Source: an uncultured Bacteroidales bacterium | GTDB lineage: Bacteria > Bacteroidota > Bacteroidia > Bacteroidales > Marinilabiliaceae | Length of the DNA: 25,127 nt | Assembly: GCA_937892095.1 (NCBI GenBank) | Contig: CALAVC010000064.1 | Span: 1 to 25,127 of the forward strand | Reading direction: 5' to 3' | Made by a program: the position numbers and the translations under genes | The notes under the pieces: model-generated | Database searches by the model: none | The model's input: only the letters and a program-made list of their open reading frames with translations | Told to the model about the DNA's origin: nothing | Part shown: positions 15,392 to 24,600 of the stretch, piece after piece | How positions within the stretch are numbered: position 1 is the first letter of the stretch | Layout: the number at the start of each line of letters is the position of its first letter

Positions 15392-17854
15392 CTAATAAGG
15401 GTCGACGTCGATTTTGACGATGACGGAGCGAAAACGTTGCTCGGCGAGGAGGTGGTTGACGTGCGTCATCATGAGGCTTTTGACTTGTGACGGACGTGCA
15501 GAGCGTGAGACTCTGAGGCTTATTTCTTGCAAATAGAAATTGGTTATTTTGGTGATGGTTGGTGTGAGCGGTCCGACGACTGAACTACCGAACTGCGGGC
15601 GAAGGTCGGCAGCGAGGACTTGTGCGGCCTCGTAGCATATTTGTTGATTGCGATGTTTTATAGTAAGGTCGATGAGCCTATAGAAGGGTGGGAAGTGGAA
15701 ACGTGAGCGTTCGTCGACGAGTCGGGTGGCATGGGCATCGTAGTTGGCAGAGACGACACTTGCGATGATGGGGTGAGTTGGATTGGACGTCTGAATGTAG
15801 ACTTGGCCACGGACACTACGTCGCCCAGCACGTCCGCTGACTTGTGCCATGAGCTGAAAGCTACGTTCGTCGGCACGAAAGTCGGGCATATTGAGCATGC
15901 CGTCGGCATTGATTATGCCGACGAGGGTTACATCGGCAAAGTCGAGACCCTTGGTGACCATCTGCGTGCCGATGAGAATATTGTGTTTGTGAGCGGCGAA
16001 GTCGGCAATTATTTGTTCGTAGGCTGTTCGGCTACGAGTCGTATCGAGGTCCATGCGGACAGGACGAGCCGATGGGAATAGACGCAAGCATTCTTCTTCG
16101 ATTTTCTCGGTGCCGATGCCATAGGGTCGGAGACTGGGGTTGCCACAAGCGGGGCACGTAATGGGCAGTGGCACAGAGTGTCCACAATAGTGGCAGACGA
16201 GTTGTGAGGACGACTTGTGGTATGTTAGCGCAACGTCGCAATTGACGCAACGAGCTACCCAAGCACATTGGTGGCACTCGACGTAGGAAGAGAAGCCACG
16301 ACGATTTTGGAAGAGTATTACTTGATTATTGGCTTCGAGGGCTTGCGCAATGGCACTTCGGAGACGGAAGGAGAAGATGCCGTCGACTTCTTTGTGCTGA
16401 CGAGCAGTCTTCATGTCGACCACATCGACTTTGGGCAACTGTAGACCAGCGTGCCTTTGGTCGAGTCGGACATGGGCATAGCGACCATCGCGAGCGTTGA
16501 CAAAGCTCTCGAGGCTTGGCGTGGCACTGCCAAGAATGGTTAGCGCACCTTGCTTAGAGCCGAGGAGCACGGCCATGTCGCGAGCATTGTAGCGAGGGGC
16601 TGGGTCGTATTGCTTAAAGCTGCTTTCGTGCTCTTCGTCGACGATTATTAGTCCGAGGTTGGCAAGCGGCAAAAGGACAGACGAACGCACACCGAGTAGC
16701 ATGTAGGGCGAGGATGAGGACAAGAGCATTTTATAGACTTCGACACGCTGAGAGTCGGAGAACTTGCTATGATAGACGAGCATTTGCGGCCCAAAATGTT
16801 TGCTTAGACGATTGGTTATTTGCGTGGTGAGAGCTATTTCGGGCAGGAGGTAGAGTACGTTTCGTCCTTCGGCGAGAGTTTTTTGGATTAGGTGGATGTA
16901 TATTTCGGTCTTGCCACTGCCTGTGACACCTTGCAAAAGGACGGGACGGCAAGAGTTTTGACTACTTAGTATTTCGGAGAGGGCTTGGCTTTGAACTTCG
17001 GAGAGCGTGGCAGGAGGGCAAGTTTCGGCATCGGGGAGAGCAATGCGCGAAATGCTGACATTGTCTTGCATGAGAATGCCTTTCTTGACGAGTTCGGAGA
17101 GGTGGGTTGCAGTTACGTTTGGGTTGGAGGTGAGAGCGGAGCGAAAGACGCGCTTGCCAGAGGTGGCTTGCGACATGCCACCAGACTGCTGAATGAGGAG
17201 CATGAGGGCATCGAGTTGACGCGGAGCTCGCGACTGCAATGTGTTGAAGACTTCGAGGAGAGCATCTTCGCTATGATATTCGTGAGCGAGGGCGTATGCC
17301 ACTTCGGTCTTGGGGCGGTAGGTTCCACGCATTTGCTCGCTGACATAGACGGCGTCGGCATCTAAGAGTGCTTTGACGTGAGCAGTAGGGTTTATGCCCC
17401 CCATGGCTTTAGAGAGTTCGCAGAGCGAACAGACTTTTTTTTCGGCTATGAAATTGAGTGCGTCGAGTTGGCGAGGCGTAAGGGTGTCGGTGTCGGAAAA
17501 GAGTGTGTTGACCGATAGTTTTGTTTCGCTTTCGAGCTTAAGACCAGCAGGAATGGCAGCTTTCATGACCTCGCCAAGAGTGCAGATGTAGTAGTCGGCA
17601 ATCCACTGCCAGAGTTCGAATTGGGAGGGAGAGACAATGGGATCGGTATCGAGGATGTCGGTTATGTCTTTTGTGGCGAAATCGGGTGGGTCGTTGTGAA
17701 TGGTTATGACTATGCCTGTATAGTATTTCTTGTCGCCAAAACTGACGAGGACACGAGCGAAACGACACAAACGAGCAACAAGGGGACGCGGTACACTATA
17801 GGTGTAGAGTTGTTGCAGTGGGAGGGGTAGGACTATGTCGACAAAAGTATCGAT
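15392..17854 (-). CDS. priA: Primosomal protein N' (replication restart helicase)
   Basis: PriA recognises stalled forks and D-loops and reloads the replisome. With the start at 17854 it has 820 residues: an N-terminal 3'-DNA-end-binding domain (FVDIVLPLPLQQLYTYSVP), Walker A GVTGSGKT (309-316), DEEH (406-409), GSATPSLES, an eight-cysteine zinc region (CHQCAWVARCVNC, CHYCG, CPACG), GTQMVTKGLDF and QVSGRAGR. The homologous region begins right after the stop of the glycosyltransferase gene, but no ATG, GTG or TTG precedes it. The best candidate is ATC at 17852-17854, giving (M)DTFVDIVLPLPL. The first standard start is TTG 17770, which would drop the conserved first 28 residues. Family assignment is firm; the start is uncertain. 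Confidence 0.92.
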   Translation of the reverse strand: MDTFVDIVLPLPLQQLYTYSVPRPLVARLCRFARVLVSFGDKKYYTGIVITIHNDPPDFATKDITDILDTDPIVSPSQFELWQWIADYYICTLGEVMKAAIPAGLKLESETKLSVNTLFSDTDTLTPRQLDALNFIAEKKVCSLCELSKAMGGINPTAHVKALLDADAVYVSEQMRGTYRPKTEVAYALAHEYHSEDALLEVFNTLQSRAPRQLDALMLLIQQSGGMSQATSGKRVFRSALTSNPNVTATHLSELVKKGILMQDNVSISRIALPDAETCPPATLSEVQSQALSEILSSQNSCRPVLLQGVTGSGKTEIYIHLIQKTLAEGRNVLYLLPEIALTTQITNRLSKHFGPQMLVYHSKFSDSQRVEVYKMLLSSSSPYMLLGVRSSVLLPLANLGLIIVDEEHESSFKQYDPAPRYNARDMAVLLGSKQGALTILGSATPSLESFVNARDGRYAHVRLDQRHAGLQLPKVDVVDMKTARQHKEVDGIFSFRLRSAIAQALEANNQVILFQNRRGFSSYVECHQCAWVARCVNCDVALTYHKSSSQLVCHYCGHSVPLPITCPACGNPSLRPYGIGTEKIEEECLRLFPSARPVRMDLDTTRSRTAYEQIIADFAAHKHNILIGTQMVTKGLDFADVTLVGIINADGMLNMPDFRADERSFQLMAQVSGRAGRRSVRGQVYIQTSNPTHPIIASVVSANYDAHATRLVDERSRFHFPPFYRLIDLTIKHRNQQICYEAAQVLAADLRPQFGSSVVGPLTPTITKITNFYLQEISLRVSRSARPSQVKSLMMTHVNHLLAEQRFRSVIVKIDVDPY

Positions 17855-17863
17855 GTGGAAATG

Positions 17864-18874
17864 TTAGTTGTTGAGGACTATGTCTACGATTTTCTGCGGG
17901 TCGATATTAAAGCAACGATAGTCGGCAAAACGGCAGGGCTTGTTGCCATAAACGGAGCAGGGGCGGCAAGTGAGGTCGTCTCGTCCGACGACGTCGGCAA
18001 GTTTTTGTCCATAGCCTAAGAAACCCGCGAAATGGTGTGTAGCTCCCCAAACGGAGACGACTCGCACACCGTAGAGTGAACATACGTGCATGGCCGAAGA
18101 GTCCATAGAAATCATGCTGTCGAGGTTGGACATTAGAGCCATTTCGCTATCAAGAGGCATGAGACCGATGACGCTTAGGCAATGGTTGTCGGACGAGAGC
18201 AGAGACTGGGCAAGAGCTTTTTCTTTATTTCCGCCGCCAAAGATGAATATGCGGACATCGGGGCGTTGGAGGAGAAGGTTTATGACTTGCTTTGTCTTGT
18301 CGAGGGGATACATCTTGCCATCGTGAGCTGCGAAAGGCGATATGCCGATCCAGATTTCGGTGCCTTTGGTCTTTATGGGCGAGGCTGATGGGATGGGTTC
18401 TTGTGGGCGACGATGAGTCGTGTCGGGACAAGAAAGGCCTGCGCTAAGAAATACTTTCCGATAGCGCTCGACCATTGGTGTTAGTTGCGAGTGGAGCTTG
18501 CCACTGACAAGACGTTTTTTGTCGGCGCGCCCCTTGTCGACAACGAAGACATTTGAACCGACGAGACGGAAGAGGGTGCGGAGAACCTTTGAACGCAAGA
18601 CGTTGTGAAGGTCGATGATGGTGTCGAAACGACATATGGAACGCAAAGTTTTGAAAAGTTGCCAAAGAGCTATTAGTCCATGTTTTTGGCGTCGGATGTC
18701 AGTGCCGAAGAAATGGAAATTGGGGAAAGGCTCGAAGAAAGGTTCGAAGAAAGGTGTGGAAAGGACGGTAAACTCTACATTGGGATTGGCCAGACAAGCA
18801 GAAGCAACTATGGGCGCCGTCATAGCGACGTCGCCCATGGCTGTAAGACGTATGATGAGAACACGCCGAGTCAC
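17864..18874 (-). CDS. Glycosyltransferase family 9 (heptosyltransferase-like)
   Basis: Family 9 enzymes add heptose or related sugars to the inner core of LPS on the cytoplasmic face of the inner membrane. The 336-residue protein has the N-terminal RLTAMGDVAMTAP motif (9-21), GISPFAAHDGKMYP (177-190) and the signature MDSSAMHVCSLYGVRVVSVWG (257-277, shown without its neighbours). Four C-terminal cysteines (303, 306, 314, 321) follow the pattern seen in this family. FFEPFFEPF (42-50) is encoded by a 12-bp tandem duplication (18729-18752). It lies 9 bases after the DUF4254 gene, suggesting joint action in surface-glycan synthesis. The sugar donor cannot be told. Confidence 0.9.
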   Translation of the reverse strand: MTRRVLIIRLTAMGDVAMTAPIVASACLANPNVEFTVLSTPFFEPFFEPFPNFHFFGTDIRRQKHGLIALWQLFKTLRSICRFDTIIDLHNVLRSKVLRTLFRLVGSNVFVVDKGRADKKRLVSGKLHSQLTPMVERYRKVFLSAGLSCPDTTHRRPQEPIPSASPIKTKGTEIWIGISPFAAHDGKMYPLDKTKQVINLLLQRPDVRIFIFGGGNKEKALAQSLLSSDNHCLSVIGLMPLDSEMALMSNLDSMISMDSSAMHVCSLYGVRVVSVWGATHHFAGFLGYGQKLADVVGRDDLTCRPCSVYGNKPCRFADYRCFNIDPQKIVDIVLNN

Positions 18875-18883
18875 GACAGAAGA

Positions 18884-19492
18884 TTATTTTTTGCCTGCGT
18901 AAAGGATTGGGTTGAGGGCAGGGTCGTTGTACATTTTCATTTGCTTGTAGACTTTCATGTACTTACGACCAGCGGCAATGTCGTCGATGAGTTCTTCGAT
19001 GGCTGTTGAGAGGTCCTTATGTTGCTCGTTTAGGACGGCGAGCTTGCGCGCACAGGCTTCTTTGTGAGCTGGGTCGGCATCGTGTCGATTGACTTCGACA
19101 GACATGTGGTAGACCTTGAGAGCCAAAATGGAAAGTCGGTCGACTGCCCAAGCTGGGCTTTCGGTGTTGATTTTGGCATCTGGGAGGACCTTGACGCCCT
19201 TGTACTTATCTAAGAAATAGGAGTCGATGTACTCGACCATATCGGTTCGTTCTTGATTGGAAGCGTCGATGCGTCTTTTGATGGCAAGAGCCTTGACGGG
19301 GTCGATGGCTGGGTCGCGAACGATGTCTTCGAGGTGCCACTGGACGGTGTCGATCCAATTCTTGTGGTAGAGGAGGTGTTGAAGAGTGGCAGGTTCGTAG
19401 GGGTTACGATTGGGGGTGTCGACATTGTCGGCGACGTGGTAGTCGGCAATGGCTTGGTTGAAGATCTGCCAATAGAGTTCTGTTTCTTTCAT
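18884..19492 (-). CDS. DUF4254 domain protein
   Basis: The 202-residue protein matches the DUF4254 family as I know it from Bacteroidetes: a soluble, largely helical protein with the opening YNxxIxDYHxxD (here IFNQAIADYHVADNVD) and HHxNWHxW-like segments (LLYHKNWIDTVQWHLED). There is no signal peptide or membrane segment. Function is unknown. It sits 12 bases after the third skp gene and 9 bases before the glycosyltransferase 9 gene. DUF4254 genes are commonly next to such glycosyltransferases, so a role in lipopolysaccharide or glycan assembly is inferred. Confidence 0.82.
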   Translation of the reverse strand: MKETELYWQIFNQAIADYHVADNVDTPNRNPYEPATLQHLLYHKNWIDTVQWHLEDIVRDPAIDPVKALAIKRRIDASNQERTDMVEYIDSYFLDKYKGVKVLPDAKINTESPAWAVDRLSILALKVYHMSVEVNRHDADPAHKEACARKLAVLNEQHKDLSTAIEELIDDIAAGRKYMKVYKQMKMYNDPALNPILYAGKK

Positions 19493-19504
19493 TGGAGAGA
19501 AGAA

Positions 19505-20023
19505 TTATTTGGCAGATTCGAGTTTAGCTTTGACAAGGGCAGATATGTCGGTGCTTTGGTCGGACTCGAAGAGAATGACTTGCGAGCTCTTGTCGAAGAT
19601 GTAGGTGAAGTTGTTTTCTTTGCCAACGGCTTCGACAGCCTTTTGATATTTTTCGAGGATGGGTTGAAGGAGTTGTTGTTCTTTTTGTTGGAGGCTTTGC
19701 TGTGCGAGTTGTTGGAAACTCTGCATGCGTTCGCTTGCATCTTGAATTTCTTTTTCTTTGGTGGCACGTATGAGCTCGGGGAGAGAGTCTCGTTTTTCCA
19801 TGTACTCGGCATACTTTTGTTGAATGTCGTTTTGCATGACTTTGATTTGCTCTTCGAGCTTGGTGGCCTCCTCTTGCATTTTGACGTTGGCGTCTTTGAA
19901 CTCTTGGAGTTCGCTGAGGAATTGCTGGCTATTGATGTGTGCGAATTTGAGGTCTTGAGCATGAGCCTCGGCGAAGAGTGCGAATAGGGCTACAAGGGAG
20001 GCGACAAATTTGGATATTTTCAT
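19505..20023 (-). CDS. OmpH/Skp-family periplasmic chaperone (third copy)
   Basis: Skp-type chaperones are trimers that hold unfolded outer-membrane proteins in the periplasm until BamA inserts them. The 172-residue product has a signal peptide cleaved after EAHA (about residue 22), a beta strand LKFAHINSQQFL, a long coiled coil rich in Gln, Glu and Lys (about 40-125) and a C-terminal strand pair (FTYIFDKSSQVILF). It is the third of three tandem paralogues below bamA and the first gene before DUF4254, with a 12-base gap. Divergence from its neighbours suggests an old duplication. Confidence 0.9.
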   Translation of the reverse strand: MKISKFVASLVALFALFAEAHAQDLKFAHINSQQFLSELQEFKDANVKMQEEATKLEEQIKVMQNDIQQKYAEYMEKRDSLPELIRATKEKEIQDASERMQSFQQLAQQSLQQKEQQLLQPILEKYQKAVEAVGKENNFTYIFDKSSQVILFESDQSTDISALVKAKLESAK

Positions 20024-20075
20024 AATTTGGTTGGTGGTTTTCGGTTGAAATGAATGAGAATAGGTTATTGGGATG

Positions 20076-20597
20076 TTATTTTACGCCGAGACGTTGCTTT
20101 ACTTTGGGTGCGACATCGTCGGAGCCTTTGCCACTGAAAAGTATGAGTGGGGACTCACGCTCGAAGATGTAGAGATAGCCTTCGTTGACACCGACGTCTT
20201 GTATGGCTTTTTGGACCTTGAGGACGATGGGTTGCAATAGTTCTTGCTGCTTGGTTTGCATGTCTTGACGCGAAGTTTGGATAAACTCTTGTATGCGTTG
20301 TTGGAGCTGACCGAGTTCTTCTTCTTTGTCCATACGTTCTTTGTCGGTCATCTTGGCAGCTTTTTGTTGGTAGTCGGCGACTTGCTTTTGGAAGTCTTCG
20401 ACCATTATGGAGCGACGCGTTTCTATTTTGTCGGTTTCGCTGTCGAGAGTTTTTTGGACTGATGTGTACTCGGGCATGCTCGTGATGAGCTTTTGGGTGT
20501 CGACATGTCCAAGTTTCATTTTGCTTTGAGCAGAGACGCTTAGGGAAAGGGCGAAAGCAACGGAAGCGACTGCTAAACGGCAGTAGGATTTATGCAT
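20076..20597 (-). CDS. OmpH/Skp-family periplasmic chaperone (second copy)
   Basis: The 173-residue product has a signal peptide cleaved after VSA (residue 23), the family opening KLGHVDTQKLI, a coiled coil with many Gln, Lys, Asp and Glu residues (about 45-125) and the end YLYIFERESPLILFSG. It shares the plan of the copies on both sides but has clearly diverged in sequence. It lies 45 bases after the first copy and 52 before the third. It probably works with BamA in outer-membrane protein traffic; division of labour among the three is unknown. Confidence 0.9.
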   Translation of the reverse strand: MHKSYCRLAVASVAFALSLSVSAQSKMKLGHVDTQKLITSMPEYTSVQKTLDSETDKIETRRSIMVEDFQKQVADYQQKAAKMTDKERMDKEEELGQLQQRIQEFIQTSRQDMQTKQQELLQPIVLKVQKAIQDVGVNEGYLYIFERESPLILFSGKGSDDVAPKVKQRLGVK

Positions 20598-20642
20598 TAC
20601 GTCGATGGTTGATGTTAATGGGATTGGTGAGAGTGGGAATAT

Positions 20643-21158
20643 TTATTTGCCGTAGCCCATTTTAGCGAGGACTTGGTCGGAGATGTCTTGTGTCTTGTCG
20701 GCATACATTAGACCGGTGGATGTTGACTTATCCCAGACGGCGGTGTAGTTTTTTTCTTGTGCGAGAGAAGAGATGGCGTTGAAAATTTGTTCTTGAATGG
20801 GTTTGACGAGGACTTCGCGCTGTTTGAAGAGTTCGCCGTTTTGCCCAAAGTATTGTTGTTGGAGTTTTTTGGCAGCTTGTTCTTTTTCGATTATCTCGTT
20901 TTCTTTGCTGACTTTCATGTCGTTGCTGAGGAACACGCTTTCGGTGCGATAGGTCTCGTAGAGTTTTTGAACTTCTTCGAGACGTGCTTTTACCTCGGCC
21001 TCGTACTTTTGCGAGAGTTTGTTGAGTTGCTGGTTGGCACTTTCGTAGGCAGGGATGTTCTTGAGGATGTATTCTGTGTCGACGAAGACTGTTTTTTGAG
21101 CTACTGCCCCTATGGTAGCGACGAAGGCTACGACGAGTAGGGAGAATATTTTTTTCAT
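20643..21158 (-). CDS. OmpH/Skp-family periplasmic chaperone (first copy)
   Basis: With the start at the third codon of the open frame (MKKIFSLLVV) the product has 171 residues: a signal peptide ending GAVAQ, the opening TVFVDTEYILKNIPAYESA, a coiled coil (about 40-120) and the end NYTAVWDKSTSTGLMYADKTQDISDQVLAKM. It is the copy nearest bamA, 71 bases downstream of it. The pair bamA then ompH/skp is a conserved arrangement in Bacteroidales and in Proteobacteria. Some family members in this phylum lack any tested function, so the chaperone role is by family. Confidence 0.9.
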   Translation of the reverse strand: MKKIFSLLVVAFVATIGAVAQKTVFVDTEYILKNIPAYESANQQLNKLSQKYEAEVKARLEEVQKLYETYRTESVFLSNDMKVSKENEIIEKEQAAKKLQQQYFGQNGELFKQREVLVKPIQEQIFNAISSLAQEKNYTAVWDKSTSTGLMYADKTQDISDQVLAKMGYGK

Positions 21159-21229
21159 TGTCATGTTGTTAGCTGTTTTGTGGTTTATGACTAATCATTA
21201 ACAATTTGCGTACCAAAGTTTTGTCGCTG

Positions 21230-23821
21230 TTAGAAAGACTGCCCGATGACGAAGTGGAATTGGCTGCCACCTGCTCCGTTGTAGCCGTCGACTTCGTCGA
21301 AGCCGTAGCCCCAGTCCATGCCGAGCAGACCGAAGATGGGCAAGAAGATGCGGACACCGACACCGGCAGAGCGTTTGAGGTCGAATGGGCTATAGTCTTG
21401 GAAGGTGCTCCAACAATTGCCAGCTTCGGCAAAGGCAAGAGCGTAGACGGTGGCTTGTGGTTGCAGTGTGATGGGGTAGCGGAGCTCCATGGAGTACTTG
21501 TTGTAGATGTTGCCATCGTAGGAGTAGGAGGAGCCTGCACGAGGTGTAAGAGAGGAGTTTTCGTAGCCACGGAGTCCGATTGTTTCTTCGCCGTAGGTGC
21601 TGTAGCCCGACATGCCGTCGCCACCCATGACGTATTTTTCGAATGGCGATTTTTTGTAGCGGTTGTAGTAGCCGAGGAATCCCATTTCGAACTTGCCCAT
21701 GAGGACGAGTTTGCGGTTGGGCGAGAGTGGTTTGAAGACTTGTCCTTTGAGACTCCACTTGTGATACTCGATGAACTTGTAGAGTATGTTGGTGCGGTCT
21801 TCGTTGCGCCAGTTGCGATTGGAGAAAGCTGAATAGGGCGGCGTAAACTTGACACCGATGGAGAAGTTGGAGCCCGAACGGCTATAAATGGGGTTGTCGA
21901 TGGAGTTGCGGCTGAGGGAGACGCCGAAGGCAATGTTGTGGCTATTGCCGTTTTGCATGAGGAAGTATTGCCAGTTTTTGAGGTTGTAGTGTTGGTAGCT
22001 GACGTCGGTGTAGAGGACGAACCAGTCGTCGGGCCACGTGAGTCGCTTGCCGAAGCCGACGGAGAAGCCAGATACTTTGCGGTATTGGCTTATGCTGCTT
22101 TTGCTGGCGATGGTGGAGCCACCTGAGGTGTAGCCAGAGGAGTAGCCGTTGTAGAAGTTGTTGTAGTAGCTGGAGCTGACACCTGTTTGGGAAGAGTAGA
22201 AAGCAGAGACTGTCAGTGAGTTGGGGCGACGCCCGCCGAGCCAAGGTTCGGTGAAAGATATTGAGAGAGATTTGTAGTACTTGCCGTTGGCTTGTGCTTT
22301 GAGTTGGAGTTTTTGTCCGTCGCCTGTTGGGAGTGGCGAGTAGGCTTCTTTGTTGAAGATGTTGCGAAGAGAGAAGTTGTTGAACGAGAGTCCGAGTGAG
22401 CCGACGAACATGCCAGCGCCCCAACCACCAGAGAGTTCTATTTGGTCGTTGGATTTTTCTTCGAGGTTGTAGACGATGTCGACTGTTCCGTTGTCGCCGT
22501 TGGGTTGTGGGACTGGGTTGATGGTTTCGGGGTTGAAGTGTCCGAGCTGAGCGAGTTCGCGGACGGTGCGGATTAGTTCGCTCTTGCTGAATAGTTGTCC
22601 GGGTTTGGTGCGTATTTCTCGTCGGACGACGTGTTCGTGAGTCTTGTCGTTGCCTTTGATGATGATGTCGTTGATGGTGGCTTGAGTGCCTTCGACGACA
22701 CGCATTTCGAGGTCGATGGTGTCGCCTTCGACGCGCGATTCGACAGGGACGATGTTGGAGAAGAGGTAGCCGTTGTCCATATAGAGGTTGTGGACGGCAT
22801 CGTCTTCCTGGTAGAGTCGTTTTTCGAGACGTTTGGTGTCGTAGATGTCGCCACGCTTCATGCCAAGGACACGAGTAAGGTCGTCGGCGGAGTAGATGCT
22901 ATTGCCGACCCAAGATATGTTGCCGATGTGGTATTGTATGCCTTCGTTGATGTAGACGTCGATGTCGACAGTGTTGTCGTCGTTGCGCATTACGGTTTCG
23001 TTGAGGACACGAGCATCGCGATAGCCGTGTTCATTGTAGTAGTCGATGAGTGCAACGAGGTCTTTTTCGTAGAGTTCTTTGACGAATTTTTTGGTACGGA
23101 AGAAGTTCATAAGCCCTTTTTGGTTAGTTTTTTTCATGGCACGGTTGAGCTTACGATATGTCATTACGTTGTTGCCATGGAAACGGAGCTTATGGACTTT
23201 TACTTTGTCTTTTTTGTCGACAGCGATGTCGAGAATGACGTGGTTGTCTCGTTCGGGGTCGTTGCGTTGGACGACGGATACTTCGACGTTGTAGAAACCT
23301 TTGCCGACGAAGAAGTCTTTGACGTATTTTTCGGCACGCTTGACGAGGAAAGGAGTTACTTGCGCTTCTTCCATTATGGCTACTTTGTCGTAGACTTCTT
23401 TGACGTCGGAGCGTTTGAGGCCTGTAAAGTTAACTTTGCTAAGGCGCGGTCGTTCTTTGAGGGCTATTTCGACTATGGCGTGTCCGTGAGTGGTCTCTTT
23501 GTAGTACATTTTGACGTCGGAGAAGAGACCGTTGTTGAGGTATCGCTTGACGGCTTGCGTTATTTCATCGCCTGGGATGGCGACTTCTTGTCCTTTGTGG
23601 AGACCAGAGAGGTTGACGAGGAGAGAGTTGTCCATGTGGGCGGCTCCGGAGACGATGATGTCGTCGATGATGTATTTGCGGGCGTTGCCAGAGTAGGAGA
23701 CGCGTTCTATGGGTGTGTTGGTGAGCGAACTGTCGGCAGGTGCTATGGACTGTGCCATGGCACAAGAGAAGACGAGCGAAAAGATTAATAGCGACAGTGT
23801 GGCGTATATATTTTTCAACAT
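21230..23821 (-). CDS. bamA: Outer-membrane protein assembly factor BamA
   Basis: BamA is the beta-barrel core of the machine that folds proteins into the outer membrane. From ATG 23821 the product has 863 residues. It starts with a signal peptide (MLKNIYATLSLLIFSLVFSC then AMAQ). Several POTRA domains follow up to about residue 470 (recognisable starts IDDIIVSGA, LSKVNFTGLK, VHKLRFHGNNV, IGNISWVGNS, INDIIIKGND). The rest is a surface-antigen barrel ending FHFVIGQSF, with the terminal Phe needed for barrel recognition. The open frame extends 25 codons upstream into uppS, but that part has no signal-peptide logic. It lies 28 bases after uppS. Confidence 0.95.
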   Translation of the reverse strand: MLKNIYATLSLLIFSLVFSCAMAQSIAPADSSLTNTPIERVSYSGNARKYIIDDIIVSGAAHMDNSLLVNLSGLHKGQEVAIPGDEITQAVKRYLNNGLFSDVKMYYKETTHGHAIVEIALKERPRLSKVNFTGLKRSDVKEVYDKVAIMEEAQVTPFLVKRAEKYVKDFFVGKGFYNVEVSVVQRNDPERDNHVILDIAVDKKDKVKVHKLRFHGNNVMTYRKLNRAMKKTNQKGLMNFFRTKKFVKELYEKDLVALIDYYNEHGYRDARVLNETVMRNDDNTVDIDVYINEGIQYHIGNISWVGNSIYSADDLTRVLGMKRGDIYDTKRLEKRLYQEDDAVHNLYMDNGYLFSNIVPVESRVEGDTIDLEMRVVEGTQATINDIIIKGNDKTHEHVVRREIRTKPGQLFSKSELIRTVRELAQLGHFNPETINPVPQPNGDNGTVDIVYNLEEKSNDQIELSGGWGAGMFVGSLGLSFNNFSLRNIFNKEAYSPLPTGDGQKLQLKAQANGKYYKSLSISFTEPWLGGRRPNSLTVSAFYSSQTGVSSSYYNNFYNGYSSGYTSGGSTIASKSSISQYRKVSGFSVGFGKRLTWPDDWFVLYTDVSYQHYNLKNWQYFLMQNGNSHNIAFGVSLSRNSIDNPIYSRSGSNFSIGVKFTPPYSAFSNRNWRNEDRTNILYKFIEYHKWSLKGQVFKPLSPNRKLVLMGKFEMGFLGYYNRYKKSPFEKYVMGGDGMSGYSTYGEETIGLRGYENSSLTPRAGSSYSYDGNIYNKYSMELRYPITLQPQATVYALAFAEAGNCWSTFQDYSPFDLKRSAGVGVRIFLPIFGLLGMDWGYGFDEVDGYNGAGGSQFHFVIGQSF

Positions 23822-23849
23822 TGTTGGGATGAAGTGTGCTTTACGGGGC

Positions 23850-24590
23850 TTATTTAGAAGAGATTTGTTCGCTTGTCTGACCGAAGCGTCGTTCACGTTT
23901 CTGGTAGTCGGCGATGGCGAGCAAGAGTTGCTCCTCGTCGAAGTCGGGCCAGAGTGTGTCGGTGAAATAGAATTCGGAGTAGGCTGTTTGCCAAATCATG
24001 AAGTTGCTGATGCGATATTCGCCACTGGTGCGGATGAGTAGTTCGGGGTCGGGCAGGAAACTCATGGGCATGTGAGCGGCGAGGCACTGCGAGTCGACAT
24101 TTTGTGGGTCGAGGGTGCCGCTTTGGACTTCGAGGGCTATTTGTCGGGCGGCTTCGGTTATTTCCCATCGTCCGCTATAGCTGAGGGCGAGCGTCAGGGT
24201 GAGTCCTGTGTTGGAGCTTGTCTGCTCGACGGCACGTTGGAGCTTGTCTTTGAGGGTTTGTGGCAATCGACCATCGCCGACTACGCATAGTCGGACGTTG
24301 TTCTTGAGGAGACTTGAGAGCTCACTTTCGATTGTGGAGGAGAGGAGTTTCATTAGTCCTTCGACTTCGGCTGCGGGTCGGTTCCAGTTTTCGGTGGAGA
24401 AGGCGTAGAGGGTTAGGTAGCGCGCACCGATGCGTGCGGCGGCTTCGGTAATTTTACGGACAGAGCCTACGCCGAATTTGTGTCCGACGAGGCGAATGTT
24501 ACCTTGTTTTTTAGCCCAGCGTCCGTTGCCGTCCATTATGATGGCGATATGCTTGGGGACTCTATCGGGGTCGATATGGATGTCTGACAT
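23850..24590 (-). CDS. uppS: Isoprenyl transferase (undecaprenyl diphosphate synthase)
   Basis: UppS condenses isopentenyl diphosphate units onto farnesyl diphosphate, giving the C55 lipid carrier for peptidoglycan and O-antigen. Family motifs are complete: HIAIIMDGNGRWAK (with the catalytic Asp20 in ATG numbering), STENWNRP, and the C-terminal LLIRTSGEYRISNFMIWQ followed by YSEFYFTDTLWPDF. At 246 residues it has the normal length. I choose ATG 24590; a GTG two codons upstream is possible. It starts ten bases after the stop of the PorG-like gene, so the two are cotranscribed. Confidence 0.95.
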   Translation of the reverse strand: MSDIHIDPDRVPKHIAIIMDGNGRWAKKQGNIRLVGHKFGVGSVRKITEAAARIGARYLTLYAFSTENWNRPAAEVEGLMKLLSSTIESELSSLLKNNVRLCVVGDGRLPQTLKDKLQRAVEQTSSNTGLTLTLALSYSGRWEITEAARQIALEVQSGTLDPQNVDSQCLAAHMPMSFLPDPELLIRTSGEYRISNFMIWQTAYSEFYFTDTLWPDFDEEQLLLAIADYQKRERRFGQTSEQISSK

Positions 24591-24600
24591 GCTCACTTTG

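Noticed and set aside
22595..23788. 397-codon plus-strand frame opposite bamA
   Set aside because: It is an antisense shadow of the POTRA region, made of Val, Asp and Phe runs with no domain.
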